Below are positions 15,764-24,155 of a DNA stretch of 64,000 nucleotides, one piece after another; positions within the stretch are counted from its first letter, which is position 1, and every line of letters begins with the position of its first letter. Position numbers and translations under genes: made by a program. This DNA is from Pseudomonas fluorescens (GTDB lineage Bacteria; Pseudomonadota; Gammaproteobacteria; Pseudomonadales; Pseudomonadaceae). The stretch spans positions 1 through 64,000 of the forward strand of contig NZ_MSDF01000018.1 in the NCBI RefSeq assembly GCF_002022275.1, written 5' to 3'. The notes beneath the pieces were generated by a model, which worked only from the letters and a program-made list of their open reading frames with translations, was not told the DNA's origin and did no database searches.

Positions 15764-18493
15764 ATGACTGATCTGTCCCGAATCCAAGGGCCTGCCAGCG
15801 CGGTTATTCCAACACTGGAAGCACGCTTCTACAGGCCACCGCTGCCCGACGGCTACGTGCTGCGCCCGCGCCTGTGCGAGCGGCTGAGCGCTGGCCTGGA
15901 CGGGCGATTGCTGCTGGTCAGCGCACCGGCGGGGTTTGGCAAAAGTTCGTTGGCGGTGGAGTTCTGCCAGAGTTTGCCAGCCCATTGGCACAGCCTGTGG
16001 CTGGGCCTGAGCCCACGGGATAACGACCCGGGGCGTTTCCTCGAGCGCCTGCTCGACGGCTTGCAACACTACTTCCCGCAACTCGGTGCCCAATCCCTGG
16101 GTTTGCTGAAAATGCGCCAACGCCATCAGCCTTTTGCCTTCGAAGAATGGCTCGATGGCTTGCTCGATGAACTGGCTGAGCACCTTTCTACACGTGCACC
16201 TTTATTGCTGGTGCTGGACGACTACCACCTCGCCCAAGGCCCGGTGCTGGATCGCTGCCTGCAATTTTTCCTCAATCATTTGCCCGACGGCCTGGTGGTG
16301 TTGGTCACCAGCCGCCAGCGCCCGGACTGGCATCTGGCGCGGTTGCGCCTGTCTCGTCACTTGCTGGAGTTGCACGAACAAGACCTGCGGCTGACTCACG
16401 ATGAATCCCTGGCTGTGCTGGACCGGCACAGCAACTCATTGCGCGGCGAGGCGCTGGATAACTTGATCCGGCGCAGTGAAGGCTGGGTGGCTGGCCTGCG
16501 TTTTTGGCTGCTGGCGCTCTCCGAAGCCGGCAATGAAGGCGCCTTGCCGCAACACCTGCACGGTGGCGAAGGGCTGATTCGCGATTACCTGCTCGAAGAA
16601 GTGATCGACTGTCTGCCCGTAGAAGTTCAAGCGTTTTTATACGACACGGCGCCTCAAGACCGTTTTTGCAGCGAGCTGTGTGACGCCGTGCGCGATGCTC
16701 ACGACAGCGCGGAAATCCTGCGTTACCTGCAGGCCCATCAAGTTTTTCTGGTGCCGCTGGACGAAAGCGGCCACTGGTTTCGTTACCACCATCTGTTCTC
16801 CGACTTGCTGCGCACCCGCCGGGCGAGCAGTGCAACCTTGCCGATCGCCAGCCTGCACCTGCGCGCTTGCCGCTGGTTCAACGCCCAGGGCTTGATCGAT
16901 GAAGCGGTAGAACAAGCGTTACGCGCGGGCCATCTGGATGTGGCGGCGAATCTGGTCCAGAACCTTTCAGAGGAGCAACTGCTTGCCGAGCAGAATGTCG
17001 GCATGTTGCTGCGCTGGAAGATGGACTTGCCCGACAGTCTGCTGATCAGCACGCCGCGCTTGATTGTGCTCTACAGTTGGGCCCTGGGCCTGGCCTGCCA
17101 GCTGGATGCGGCGGAAGAACTCTCCGGTTACCTGAGCCGCTTCCTGCCGGCGCCGTCGGCCACTGCGCAAAAATCGATGTTGGCCCAATGGCTGGCGTTG
17201 AGCGGGATAATCGCCCGGGGCCGTGGCGATCGTGAATTGACCCAGCGTTATTGCAGCGAGGCGTTGGAAAGCCTGCCGCACAAGCGCTACGGCCAGCGCC
17301 TGATGTGCCTGTCGACCCTGTCCAACCTGGCGATTGTCGACGCCGACCTGTGGCGCGCCCGCGGCCTGAATCGCGAATCCCTGGAGCTGGCGCAGCGCGT
17401 CGGTAATCCATTGTTCGAGGCGTTGGCCCATTACGACCGTGCACGCGTTCTGCAAGCGCGGGGCGAAATTCTGCGTTCACTGGATGAAGTACGCCAAGGG
17501 CTGCAGCGCCTGCAGGGCTTGGCGCCTCAACGGCTGTACGCCGTGCGCGCGCGGTTATCGCTCTACGAGGGTTTTTTGCTGTTGGTGCGCTGTCAGCCGG
17601 AAGCCGGGCTGGCTCGCTTGCGCGCCGGGCTGACCGAAGCGCGCGCCTGCCGCGACATCAGCGTGTTGATCGGGCATTGCGTGATTGCCAACTTCGAAGG
17701 GCGGCGCAACGACTTTCCCAAGGCCTTCGCCGAGCTCGCCGAGGCCGAGCGTTTGATGCACATCTGGGACGTGCCGCCGATCTACTATCTGGCGATGATC
17801 ACGTTGATCAAATGCGAGCTGTGGCTGGCCCAGGGCCGCACTGACCTGGCCGACGCCTGGCTGAAGCGGCTGGGGCAAACCTACAACGGCGAACACGCCG
17901 CGGCTGCGCCGGAGTTTCATCCACATCTGCCGCAACACATTGGGCTGCAGCAAGCTGCGCTGGATGCCACTCGCCATCAGCCTGACGCCGCCTTGCAACG
18001 CCTCCAGGTACTGGCGCAACAGGCGCACAGCAGCGGGCGTCAGATGATTGCATTGATGGCCCTAACCCAGCAGACGTATTTACTGCTTGAGTGCGGCCAG
18101 GAAGTGAAGGCCCGGCCAGTCTTTGCCCAAGCCCTGGAGGCTGGCGCCGGTGGCGCGCTGCAACCTTTCCAGCGCCTGCTGGAAAACTACCCGGACTGGA
18201 TGCGTGAGCAACTGGGCAAAGACCCGCATGGCTTGCTCAATCAAAGCCTGCTGGCGCTGTTGCCGGCGGTCGCTGGCACCCCGGCGTCATCCAGCCACGA
18301 AACCCTCAGTGCCCGCGAACTGGCGGTGCTGCAACTGATCGCCCAAGGCTGTTCCAACCAGGAAATCAGCAATCAGTTGTTCATTTCGCTGCACACGGTG
18401 AAAACCCACGCCAGCCATATCAACAGCAAGCTGGGCGTGGAACGCCGCACCCAGGCAGTGGCGCGCGCCAAGTCGATGGGCTTGCTGGCCTGA
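15764..18493 (+). CDS. MalT-type LuxR-family transcriptional regulator
   Basis: The 909-residue protein has the build of large ATP-dependent LuxR regulators (MalT/AcoK group). There is an N-terminal NTPase with Walker A SAPAGFGKSSLA (near residue 60) and Walker B LLLVLDDYH. A long helical, TPR-like sensor region follows. The C-terminal LuxR DNA-binding domain is at about 845-905 (LSARELAVLQLIAQGCSNQEI and HTVKTHASHINSKLGV). Such proteins bind an inducer through the central repeats and then activate transcription. The likely targets are the adjacent DUF1302-DUF1329 genes and perhaps the acyl-CoA ligase. ATG 15764 is preferred to ATG 15731, although neither has a strong ribosome site. Confidence 0.88.
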   Translation: MTDLSRIQGPASAVIPTLEARFYRPPLPDGYVLRPRLCERLSAGLDGRLLLVSAPAGFGKSSLAVEFCQSLPAHWHSLWLGLSPRDNDPGRFLERLLDGLQHYFPQLGAQSLGLLKMRQRHQPFAFEEWLDGLLDELAEHLSTRAPLLLVLDDYHLAQGPVLDRCLQFFLNHLPDGLVVLVTSRQRPDWHLARLRLSRHLLELHEQDLRLTHDESLAVLDRHSNSLRGEALDNLIRRSEGWVAGLRFWLLALSEAGNEGALPQHLHGGEGLIRDYLLEEVIDCLPVEVQAFLYDTAPQDRFCSELCDAVRDAHDSAEILRYLQAHQVFLVPLDESGHWFRYHHLFSDLLRTRRASSATLPIASLHLRACRWFNAQGLIDEAVEQALRAGHLDVAANLVQNLSEEQLLAEQNVGMLLRWKMDLPDSLLISTPRLIVLYSWALGLACQLDAAEELSGYLSRFLPAPSATAQKSMLAQWLALSGIIARGRGDRELTQRYCSEALESLPHKRYGQRLMCLSTLSNLAIVDADLWRARGLNRESLELAQRVGNPLFEALAHYDRARVLQARGEILRSLDEVRQGLQRLQGLAPQRLYAVRARLSLYEGFLLLVRCQPEAGLARLRAGLTEARACRDISVLIGHCVIANFEGRRNDFPKAFAELAEAERLMHIWDVPPIYYLAMITLIKCELWLAQGRTDLADAWLKRLGQTYNGEHAAAAPEFHPHLPQHIGLQQAALDATRHQPDAALQRLQVLAQQAHSSGRQMIALMALTQQTYLLLECGQEVKARPVFAQALEAGAGGALQPFQRLLENYPDWMREQLGKDPHGLLNQSLLALLPAVAGTPASSSHETLSARELAVLQLIAQGCSNQEISNQLFISLHTVKTHASHINSKLGVERRTQAVARAKSMGLLA

Positions 18494-18510
18494 TAATCGG
18501 CCGCTCCCCT

Positions 18511-18835
18511 GTGGGAGCTGGGCTGCCTGCGATGGCCATAGGTATCTACACAACTTTAACTCTACGCATAAACCCGAGCAGATAGGGCTGTTGTGGCGAG
18601 CGGGCTTGTCCCGCGTTGGGCTGCGTAGCAGCCCCAAAGGGAAGAATGCGGTGGGTCAGGTACTCCAGCGCGTCCGGTTTTAGGGCCGCTTCGCACCCCA
18701 ACGCGGGACAAGCCCGCTCGCCACAGGAAAATTCGGTAGCCCCTGAAAGTTGTGTAGATACCTATGCTGCGACGGCATCAACTCTGCATGCCTGATGTAC
18801 CCAGGTATCTGTATCACAGGCAAGCCAGCTCCCAC
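18511..18835. repeat. Triple-nested palindromic element in a 345-base intergenic region
   Basis: Three inverted repeats sit one inside another. The outer one is REP-like, GTGGGAGCTGGGCTGCCTG (18511-18529) with CAGGCAAGCCAGCTCCCAC (18817-18835). The middle one is a perfect 21-bp pair beginning CATAGGTATCTACACAAC (18537-18557 with 18746-18766). The inner one is a 29-bp perfect doublet of the GCGGGCTTGTCCCGCG subtype (18592-18620 with 18697-18725). A third partial AGGTATCT copy lies at 18802-18809. No gene is present here. Confidence 0.93.
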
Positions 18836-18839
18836 CGGT

Positions 18840-19403
18840 TTACTGCGGCGCAGTCGGGCACGTTTTTAGCGACGTGTCGGCGGTTTTGCTGATCAGGGCG
18901 GCGAAGCGCTTGAGGTTGTTCTGATGCGCCACTACCAGGTCGTCAATGCTCGTGCCCGCCGGCGTTTGCAAGGTGGTGCGGCAGGTCAGTGGTTGAGCAT
19001 CACCGCCAGTGGTTGGCCGCAGGCGCCAGCGCACGTCGAGCAGTGCGTATTGGCCCGGCACCGAGTCGAATCGCTGCACTTCAACGCGCAACGATAAGGG
19101 CTGCCGGGAATGACTGTTGGCCAGTTGATCCACCAGCGCACTTTTCAGCTCATCGGCCAAGGTTGCGGCCCACCACTGGGTTTCAAGAATCGCCACGCCA
19201 CTGTCCCCTTGGCGAATCACGATCTGTGCACGGTCAACCTGGGGCGGCACGCTGATGCTTTCAATGCGGATATCGCCGGCCTGTGCCTGAGTGCTGTTAT
19301 TCCAGTGCACCGGGGTGAGGGTGTGGAAGGCAATCGGTTCACTGCGACACGCCGCAAGCAGCACCAGCGCGGTGACCAAGGTGATCTTCAACGGAAATCT
19401 CAT
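18840..19403 (-). CDS. pqiC: PqiC-like lipoprotein of the Pqi lipid-transport system
   Basis: This 187-residue product starts MRFPLKITLVTALVLLAACR, a lipoprotein signal with lipobox LAAC (Cys19). The body has the ABC-type transport auxiliary lipoprotein (PqiC/YmbA) layout, for example FHTLTPV after the lipid anchor, IRIESISVPPQVDRAQIVIR, and WAATLADELKSALVDQL. PqiC sits in the outer membrane and contacts the PqiB tunnel. GGAG lies 5 bases before the ATG at 19401-19403; an ATG at 19421 that overlaps the pqiB stop is less well placed. It is the last gene of the pqi operon. Confidence 0.88.
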   Translation of the reverse strand: MRFPLKITLVTALVLLAACRSEPIAFHTLTPVHWNNSTQAQAGDIRIESISVPPQVDRAQIVIRQGDSGVAILETQWWAATLADELKSALVDQLANSHSRQPLSLRVEVQRFDSVPGQYALLDVRWRLRPTTGGDAQPLTCRTTLQTPAGTSIDDLVVAHQNNLKRFAALISKTADTSLKTCPTAPQ

Positions 19404-19417
19404 GGCTGCTCCAATGC

Positions 19418-21067
19418 TCATTTGCGGGGTGGTCCTTGCAGGTCCGTCGGTGCGGCGTTGTCGGGGCGACCGCGAATCAGCGACTCCGGATGCCGGCCCA
19501 GGTAGTCCGACAACTCGCGCAAGGAGCGCGACATGCGCGCCAGCTCATCCAGCGTCTGGGTCAGTTGTTCTCGCTGCGGCGAGTCCTCGGCCAGGGTCGA
19601 GTTGGCTGACTGCAACGTCTTGCTCACGTCACCCAGGGTGCTTTGTACGCCGGGCAAGGTCTTGGCGTTGAATTGGTTGAGCCCTTTACGCAACTCGACG
19701 AGGCTGCCGTCAAGGTTGCCGGCGATGCGCTCGATCGGCAGTTGGTTGAGCTTGTTAACGATGCCTTCGAGTTTTTCCTGCAATTGTTCCAGGTTGCCGG
19801 GAATCGTCGGAATGCTGACCGGGCGCAGGCTCGGGTCAAACGCGACTTTTTCGGCTTTGGGGAAGAAATCCAGGGCAATGTACAGCTGGCCGGTCAGCAA
19901 GCTGCCGCTGCGGGCTTGGGCGCGCAGGCCGTTTTCGATAAACGTGCCGATCAAGCGAACGCCGCCCGCTTCATCGTTGGGATCGTGGTTGGTGGCCTTG
20001 AGCAGCTTGGTGTTCGCCTCCCCGAGCAGCTGTGGATAAATCACGATGCCGACGTTGATCGGAAAGCTGCGCTTCTTGGCGTCGAAATCCAGGTTGATCG
20101 ACACGACCTTGCCGAATTCGACGCCGAGGAATTCAACGGGCGCACCGACCTTCAGACCGCGCAGCGCCTGATCAAAGCGCAAGCTCATGTACTGGCCTCG
20201 GCCATTCGGCGGGGCGAGGGCGTTCTGCTGGTCGTCGAACAGCTCGTAGGTGTGATCTTCGGCGGCCGGTTTATCGTTTGGGCTGTAGGGCGGCGCCTGG
20301 AAAGCGATGCCGCCGGCCAGCATCGAAGACAAGGACTCCGTTTTCAGCGCGAAACCATTGGCGCCGACGCTCAGATCAATGCCGCTGGCGTTCCAGAATC
20401 GCGTGTTTTCGGTGACATACACATCGTTCGGCGCATGCACGAAGACCTCGACTTTCAAGCCTTTGCCATCATCATCCAGCTCGTAGGCCACGACCTGGCC
20501 GACCTGGATTTTGCGGTAATACACCGGCGAGCCGATATCCAGCGAGCCCAGGTTCTGGGTATGCAGGGTGAAACGTTTGCCCGGCTCGCCATAGGTGATG
20601 GGCGGCGGGTTTTCCAGGCCTTTGAACTGTTTGGCGCGGGTGTCGGACTGGCCGATATCGGCACCGATGTAGTCGCCGGACAGCAGGGTGTCGATGCCCG
20701 AAACGCCGCCCGCACCGATGCGCGGGCGCACGACCCAGAACTTCGAATCTTCACGGGTGAAGCTTTCCGCCTGCTTGGCCAGTTTGATGGTGGCGTTGAC
20801 GCTTTTCTGGTCGTCACTCAAGGCCACGTCGGAGACTTGACCGATCACCACGTTGCGGTATTTGACCTCGGTTTTGTTGGCGACCAGGCCGCTGCCGGTC
20901 TTGAAATTGAGGACGATGGTCGGGCCCTGTTGCAGCACGCTGTGCACCACCAGCGAAATACCCACCAGCACCGCGACAATCGGCACGATCCACACCAGTG
21001 ACACGCTGAAGCGCCGCGTCTTGATTTCAGGTGAGCCGGCAGGGGTGTCAGCGTTGTGTGAACTCAT
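19418..21067 (-). CDS. pqiB: MCE-domain protein PqiB (intermembrane lipid transport)
   Basis: The 549-residue length is close to that of E. coli PqiB. There is a single N-terminal membrane segment (SVSLVWIVPIVAVLVGISLVV, about residues 21-41), followed by three MCE repeats, each starting with a phrase of the GSGLVANKTEVKYRNVVIGQV, LGSLDIGSPVYYRKIQVGQV and LRGLKVGAPVEFLGVEFGKV type. A helical C-terminal region near 430-520 is predicted to be coiled. PqiB forms hexameric rings and a needle that spans the periplasm to move lipids. It overlaps the upstream pqiA-like gene by 20 bases. Confidence 0.93.
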   Translation of the reverse strand: MSSHNADTPAGSPEIKTRRFSVSLVWIVPIVAVLVGISLVVHSVLQQGPTIVLNFKTGSGLVANKTEVKYRNVVIGQVSDVALSDDQKSVNATIKLAKQAESFTREDSKFWVVRPRIGAGGVSGIDTLLSGDYIGADIGQSDTRAKQFKGLENPPPITYGEPGKRFTLHTQNLGSLDIGSPVYYRKIQVGQVVAYELDDDGKGLKVEVFVHAPNDVYVTENTRFWNASGIDLSVGANGFALKTESLSSMLAGGIAFQAPPYSPNDKPAAEDHTYELFDDQQNALAPPNGRGQYMSLRFDQALRGLKVGAPVEFLGVEFGKVVSINLDFDAKKRSFPINVGIVIYPQLLGEANTKLLKATNHDPNDEAGGVRLIGTFIENGLRAQARSGSLLTGQLYIALDFFPKAEKVAFDPSLRPVSIPTIPGNLEQLQEKLEGIVNKLNQLPIERIAGNLDGSLVELRKGLNQFNAKTLPGVQSTLGDVSKTLQSANSTLAEDSPQREQLTQTLDELARMSRSLRELSDYLGRHPESLIRGRPDNAAPTDLQGPPRK

Positions 21068-21692
21068 CCGAGATCTCCTTGTTGTGTGGGTTTTCCCAGA
21101 TCAGGCGAGGGTCAAAACTCATGGCGGCGAGCATCGTAAACACCACCACCAGGCCAAAAAACAAAATACCCAGGCGCGGCTCGATGGTGCCCAACGCCTG
21201 GAATTTGACCAGTGCGGCCACCAGTGCAACCACGATCACATCGAGCATTGACCAGTAGCCGATCAGCTCCACAAACCGAAACAGTTTCGAACGCTCCTTT
21301 CGCGCCCAAAGGCTGTTGCGTTGCACGGTGACCAGTAACAGCGTGAGTGACACGAATTTAATACCGGGCACTGCAATACTTGCGATGAAAATGATCAGTG
21401 CAATGTCCCAGGCGCCATGCTGCCAGAACTCCAGCACGCCGCTCATGATGGTGCTGTCGGCGCCTGAGCCGAGCATCGTGGTGTTCATCACCGGCAATAA
21501 ATTGGCCGGAATATAAAAGGCGAGGGCCGTGAGCATGTAGGCCCAGGTGCGCGTCAGGGACTTCACCTTGCGCCGGTGCAGAGGCGCGCCGCAACGGTCG
21601 CATTCGGTGGGCTCGGCGGTCATGTCGCAGGGTTGGCCGCACGCATGGCACAGGCACAGGTTCAGCTCGCGGGCGGTGGGTGGCGTGTTCAT
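21048..21692 (-). CDS. pqiA: PqiA-domain inner-membrane protein (second half of split PqiA)
   Basis: This 214-residue protein begins with a zinc-ribbon-like pair, CHACGQPC and CDRCGAPL, followed by four hydrophobic segments (AYMLTALAFYIPANLLPVMN and others). This is one PqiA domain. E. coli PqiA/LetA carry two such domains in a single chain of about 420 residues; here the second half is a separate gene. It overlaps the preceding PqiA-like gene by 4 bases (ATGA) and the following pqiB by 20 bases, so translation is probably coupled. It should act with PqiB in the inner membrane. Confidence 0.9.
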   Translation of the reverse strand: MNTPPTARELNLCLCHACGQPCDMTAEPTECDRCGAPLHRRKVKSLTRTWAYMLTALAFYIPANLLPVMNTTMLGSGADSTIMSGVLEFWQHGAWDIALIIFIASIAVPGIKFVSLTLLLVTVQRNSLWARKERSKLFRFVELIGYWSMLDVIVVALVAALVKFQALGTIEPRLGILFFGLVVVFTMLAAMSFDPRLIWENPHNKEISDEFTQR

Positions 21693-22279
21693 ACGCTATC
21701 CCACAGGTCGCGTACATCGCGCCCGGCAATGCGGATCAGCAACAGGGCGAGGGCGGCGAGGGCGAACAGCCCGGTGCCGGGGATCACGTCAAGCATGCCG
21801 GCCAGCTTGAACACCGCGACCATCGCGCCTAACAGGCAGACTTCGAGCATGCTCCAGGGCCTGAGTGCTTCCAGCCAGCGCATGCACAGTTTGAACGCCG
21901 GTGAGCGCCTGCCGGTCAGGGCGTAACTCAATACCCAGATCAGCAACAGCAGTTGGAACACCGGCGCGATGATGATGGAAATCGCCGCCACCAACGCAAT
22001 AAAAGTGATCGGTCCCAGGCTTAGCGCAACCACCGAATCCCACAGGGTCGCGCTGTTTTTCAGGCCTTGCAGGCTGATGCTCATCACCGGGTAAAAATTG
22101 GCAAAGGTCCACAACACCGCCGCCGTGATGGTCAGCGCTAGGCGCTGTTGCACTGACAAGCCGTTGTAGCGCTGTATGACCCCTGCGCAGCGTGTGCACA
22201 GGGCCTTTTGATGTTTGGCGAGCGTGACTTTTTCATACACGCGGTCGCAGTGTTCGCAGATGATCCGTTGATTCGCCAT
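21689..22279 (-). CDS. pqiA: PqiA-domain inner-membrane protein (first half of split PqiA)
   Basis: The 196-residue protein has CEHC and CTRC cysteine pairs near residues 9 and 28 followed by membrane segments (LALTITAAVLWTFANFYPVM, and LGPITFIALVAAISIIIAPV). It is the first gene of a four-gene minus-strand operon: pqiA-like, pqiA-like, pqiB, pqiC. Together the two PqiA proteins match the two halves of E. coli PqiA. In E. coli the operon responds to oxidative stress, but no SoxS-type site was identified here. Confidence 0.9.
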   Translation of the reverse strand: MANQRIICEHCDRVYEKVTLAKHQKALCTRCAGVIQRYNGLSVQQRLALTITAAVLWTFANFYPVMSISLQGLKNSATLWDSVVALSLGPITFIALVAAISIIIAPVFQLLLLIWVLSYALTGRRSPAFKLCMRWLEALRPWSMLEVCLLGAMVAVFKLAGMLDVIPGTGLFALAALALLLIRIAGRDVRDLWDSV

Positions 22280-22433
22280 AAATCTTGCTCCAGGCGCGAC
22301 GCGCTACGGACTTGGATGGCTGCGGGTTCAATGGCGCTTGAATAGCTTAGCAGTTGATGTGATCCCTTCCGAAGCGGGGGCAACCTCAACCATACTGCGT
22401 CTGGAATGTGCCATAGAGCTTGCAGGAACGCCC

Positions 22434-23078
22434 ATGATTCTTGAAAAAACCGCGCTGATTCGCGAAACCTTTCCCGTCGGCCCGTTGCAGTGCAACTGCA
22501 CCATCATTGGTGACCCGGTCACTAAAAAAGCCATCGTGGTCGACCCGGGCGGCAATCACGAGCTGATTCTGGCACGCCTTGATGCGCTGGGGCTCAAGGT
22601 GGTGAGCATCATCCATACCCACGCCCATCTGGATCACTTCCTGGCCTCCGGCCAGTTGAAGGAGAAGACTGGCGCGACGTTGCACTTGCACAAGGAGGAT
22701 CAATTCCTCTGGGATAACCTGGAAATGCAATGCCAGATGTTTCGGGTGCCCTACACGCCGGTCCCTTCACCGGATCGCTGGCTGGAAGATGAAGAAGAGC
22801 TGGCGTGTGGTTGCGGCGTGGCTTTGCATACCCCGGGGCACACGCCGGGGTCGATGAGTTTCTGGTTCGCGGATGCCAAGCTGTTGATCGCCGGCGACAC
22901 GTTGTTCAAGCGAGGGGTGGGGCGTACCGACTTGTGGGGTGGTGACCAGGCGACGATCGTGCGTTCGATCAAGAGACGTTTGTACACGCTGGACGAGGGC
23001 GCGACGGTGGTTACCGGGCACGGGCCGGACACTCGCCTGGGCGATGAGATGCGTGAGAATCCGTTTGTTCGGGCGTAG
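22434..23078 (+). CDS. MBL-fold metallo-hydrolase (glyoxalase II-like)
   Basis: This 214-residue hydrolase carries the metallo-beta-lactamase signature HTHAHLDH near residue 60, the further metal-ligand HTPGHTPGS near 136, the GDTLFKRGVGRTD segment near 158 and the final His in VVTGHGP near 197. It is a YcbL-type, glyoxalase-II-like small MBL protein that may hydrolyse S-lactoylglutathione or another thioester. The ATG at 22434 (MILEKTALIRETFPVG) follows AGGAACG; an upstream frame from 22338 lacks these features. Metal-binding residues are all present. Confidence 0.9.
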   Translation: MILEKTALIRETFPVGPLQCNCTIIGDPVTKKAIVVDPGGNHELILARLDALGLKVVSIIHTHAHLDHFLASGQLKEKTGATLHLHKEDQFLWDNLEMQCQMFRVPYTPVPSPDRWLEDEEELACGCGVALHTPGHTPGSMSFWFADAKLLIAGDTLFKRGVGRTDLWGGDQATIVRSIKRRLYTLDEGATVVTGHGPDTRLGDEMRENPFVRA

Positions 23079-23120
23079 GGAATAACCACGGGGCAGGGGG
23101 TGTTCTACACAAAGAATCGT

Positions 23121-23154
23121 CGTAGCAGCTCGCGTTCAGCCTGCGTCTGCTACG
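23121..23154. repeat. Inverted repeat between MBL and OmpA-like genes
   Basis: CGTAGCAG (23121-23128) and CTGCTACG (23147-23154) form an 8-bp stem with an 18-base loop downstream of the MBL hydrolase. Only a weak T-rich stretch follows, so terminator function is uncertain. Confidence 0.45.
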
Positions 23155-23301
23155 GTTTCTGTAGCGGTAATCCTGGCCAATGTTTTGTTACAGCTCGGAA
23201 AGTGGTCACGGAATTTTTGCCGTATGTCGCGTTCCAAACTCGGCACAGGTCTATTGCCAATATCCTTTGCACCACAGAATGCAAAAGTAGGAGCTCCCTT
23301 C

Positions 23302-24087
23302 ATGTTCACTCCGCGTCGTCTTCTTGTCGTTGCCACCGCCGTAGCCCTCTTGTCCGGCTGCGCTTCACCCAATCCTTATGACGGCAGCCAGGGGCAGGCA
23401 AATAACGGTTCGCAAGGTGGTATCAGCAAAACCGCCAAATACGGCGGCCTCGGCGCTCTGGCCGGTGCCTTGGCGGGTGCAGCCATCGACCACAACAACC
23501 GCGGTAAAGGTGCGCTGATCGGCGGCGCAATCGCCGGCCTCGGCGCTGCGGGTTACGGCTACTACGCCGACCAGCAGGAAAAGAAACTGCGCGAGAGCAT
23601 GGCCAATACCGGGGTTGAAGTGCAGCGCCAGGGCGACCAGATCAAGCTGATCATGCCGGGCAACATCACCTTTGCCACCAACTCGGACGCGATCTCGAGT
23701 AGCTTCTACACGCCGTTGAACAATCTGGCGGGCTCGCTCAAGCAGTTCAACCAGAACACTATCCAGATCGTCGGCTACACCGACAGCACCGGCAGCCGCC
23801 AACTGAACATGGACCTGTCTCAGCGCCGTGCGCAGAGCGTGGCCAACTACCTGACTTCCCAAGGCGTCAGCCCGACCAACCTGAGTGCGCGCGGTGCCGG
23901 CCCGGATAACCCGATTGCCAGCAACGCCGACGTGAACGGCCGCGCCCAGAACCGCCGCGTTGAGGTCAACCTCGGCCCGATCCCGGGTCAGCAGTACGGC
24001 CAGCCGGCAGGTCAGCAGCAACAGCAGCAGCAGGCGCCGCAGCAGAACAACCAGTTCCAGGGCAACCCGTACCAGCAGTACCAGTAA
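23302..24087 (+). CDS. OmpA-family lipoprotein with glycine-zipper domain (YiaD-like)
   Basis: This 261-residue lipoprotein has the lipobox LLSGC (Cys near residue 20). A glycine-zipper segment (about 47-85, many GxxxG and AxxxG spacings) may insert in or span the outer membrane. The peptidoglycan-binding OmpA domain is at about 110-225 (IQIVGYTDSTGSRQLNMDLS, RGAGPDNPIASN and NRRVEVNLGP). The tail is rich in Gln, with a seven-Gln run and further QQ pairs. GGAG lies 8 bases before the ATG at 23302. It probably ties the outer membrane to peptidoglycan. Confidence 0.9.
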   Translation: MFTPRRLLVVATAVALLSGCASPNPYDGSQGQANNGSQGGISKTAKYGGLGALAGALAGAAIDHNNRGKGALIGGAIAGLGAAGYGYYADQQEKKLRESMANTGVEVQRQGDQIKLIMPGNITFATNSDAISSSFYTPLNNLAGSLKQFNQNTIQIVGYTDSTGSRQLNMDLSQRRAQSVANYLTSQGVSPTNLSARGAGPDNPIASNADVNGRAQNRRVEVNLGPIPGQQYGQPAGQQQQQQQAPQQNNQFQGNPYQQYQ

Positions 24088-24099
24088 ACGCTAGCCACA

Positions 24100-24140
24100 A
24101 AAAAGGGCGCCGTGCAGTCAATGCACGGCGCCCTTTTTTG
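24100..24140. terminator. Bidirectional terminator between OmpA-like and dolP genes
   Basis: AAAAAGGGCGCCGTGCA / TGCACGGCGCCCTTTTTT forms a long GC-rich stem with loop GTCAA. With A on one side and T on the other, it can end both convergent transcripts. Confidence 0.93.
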
Positions 24141-24155
24141 TGAGCAGCGTTTACA

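Noticed and set aside
18494..18839. CRISPR-like array
   Set aside because: The repeats are nested inverted pairs, not evenly spaced direct repeats, and no cas genes are present.
21689..21692. PqiA split as a sequencing frameshift
   Set aside because: Each half has its own start, stop and zinc-ribbon cysteines, and the 4-base overlap is a normal coupled-gene junction.
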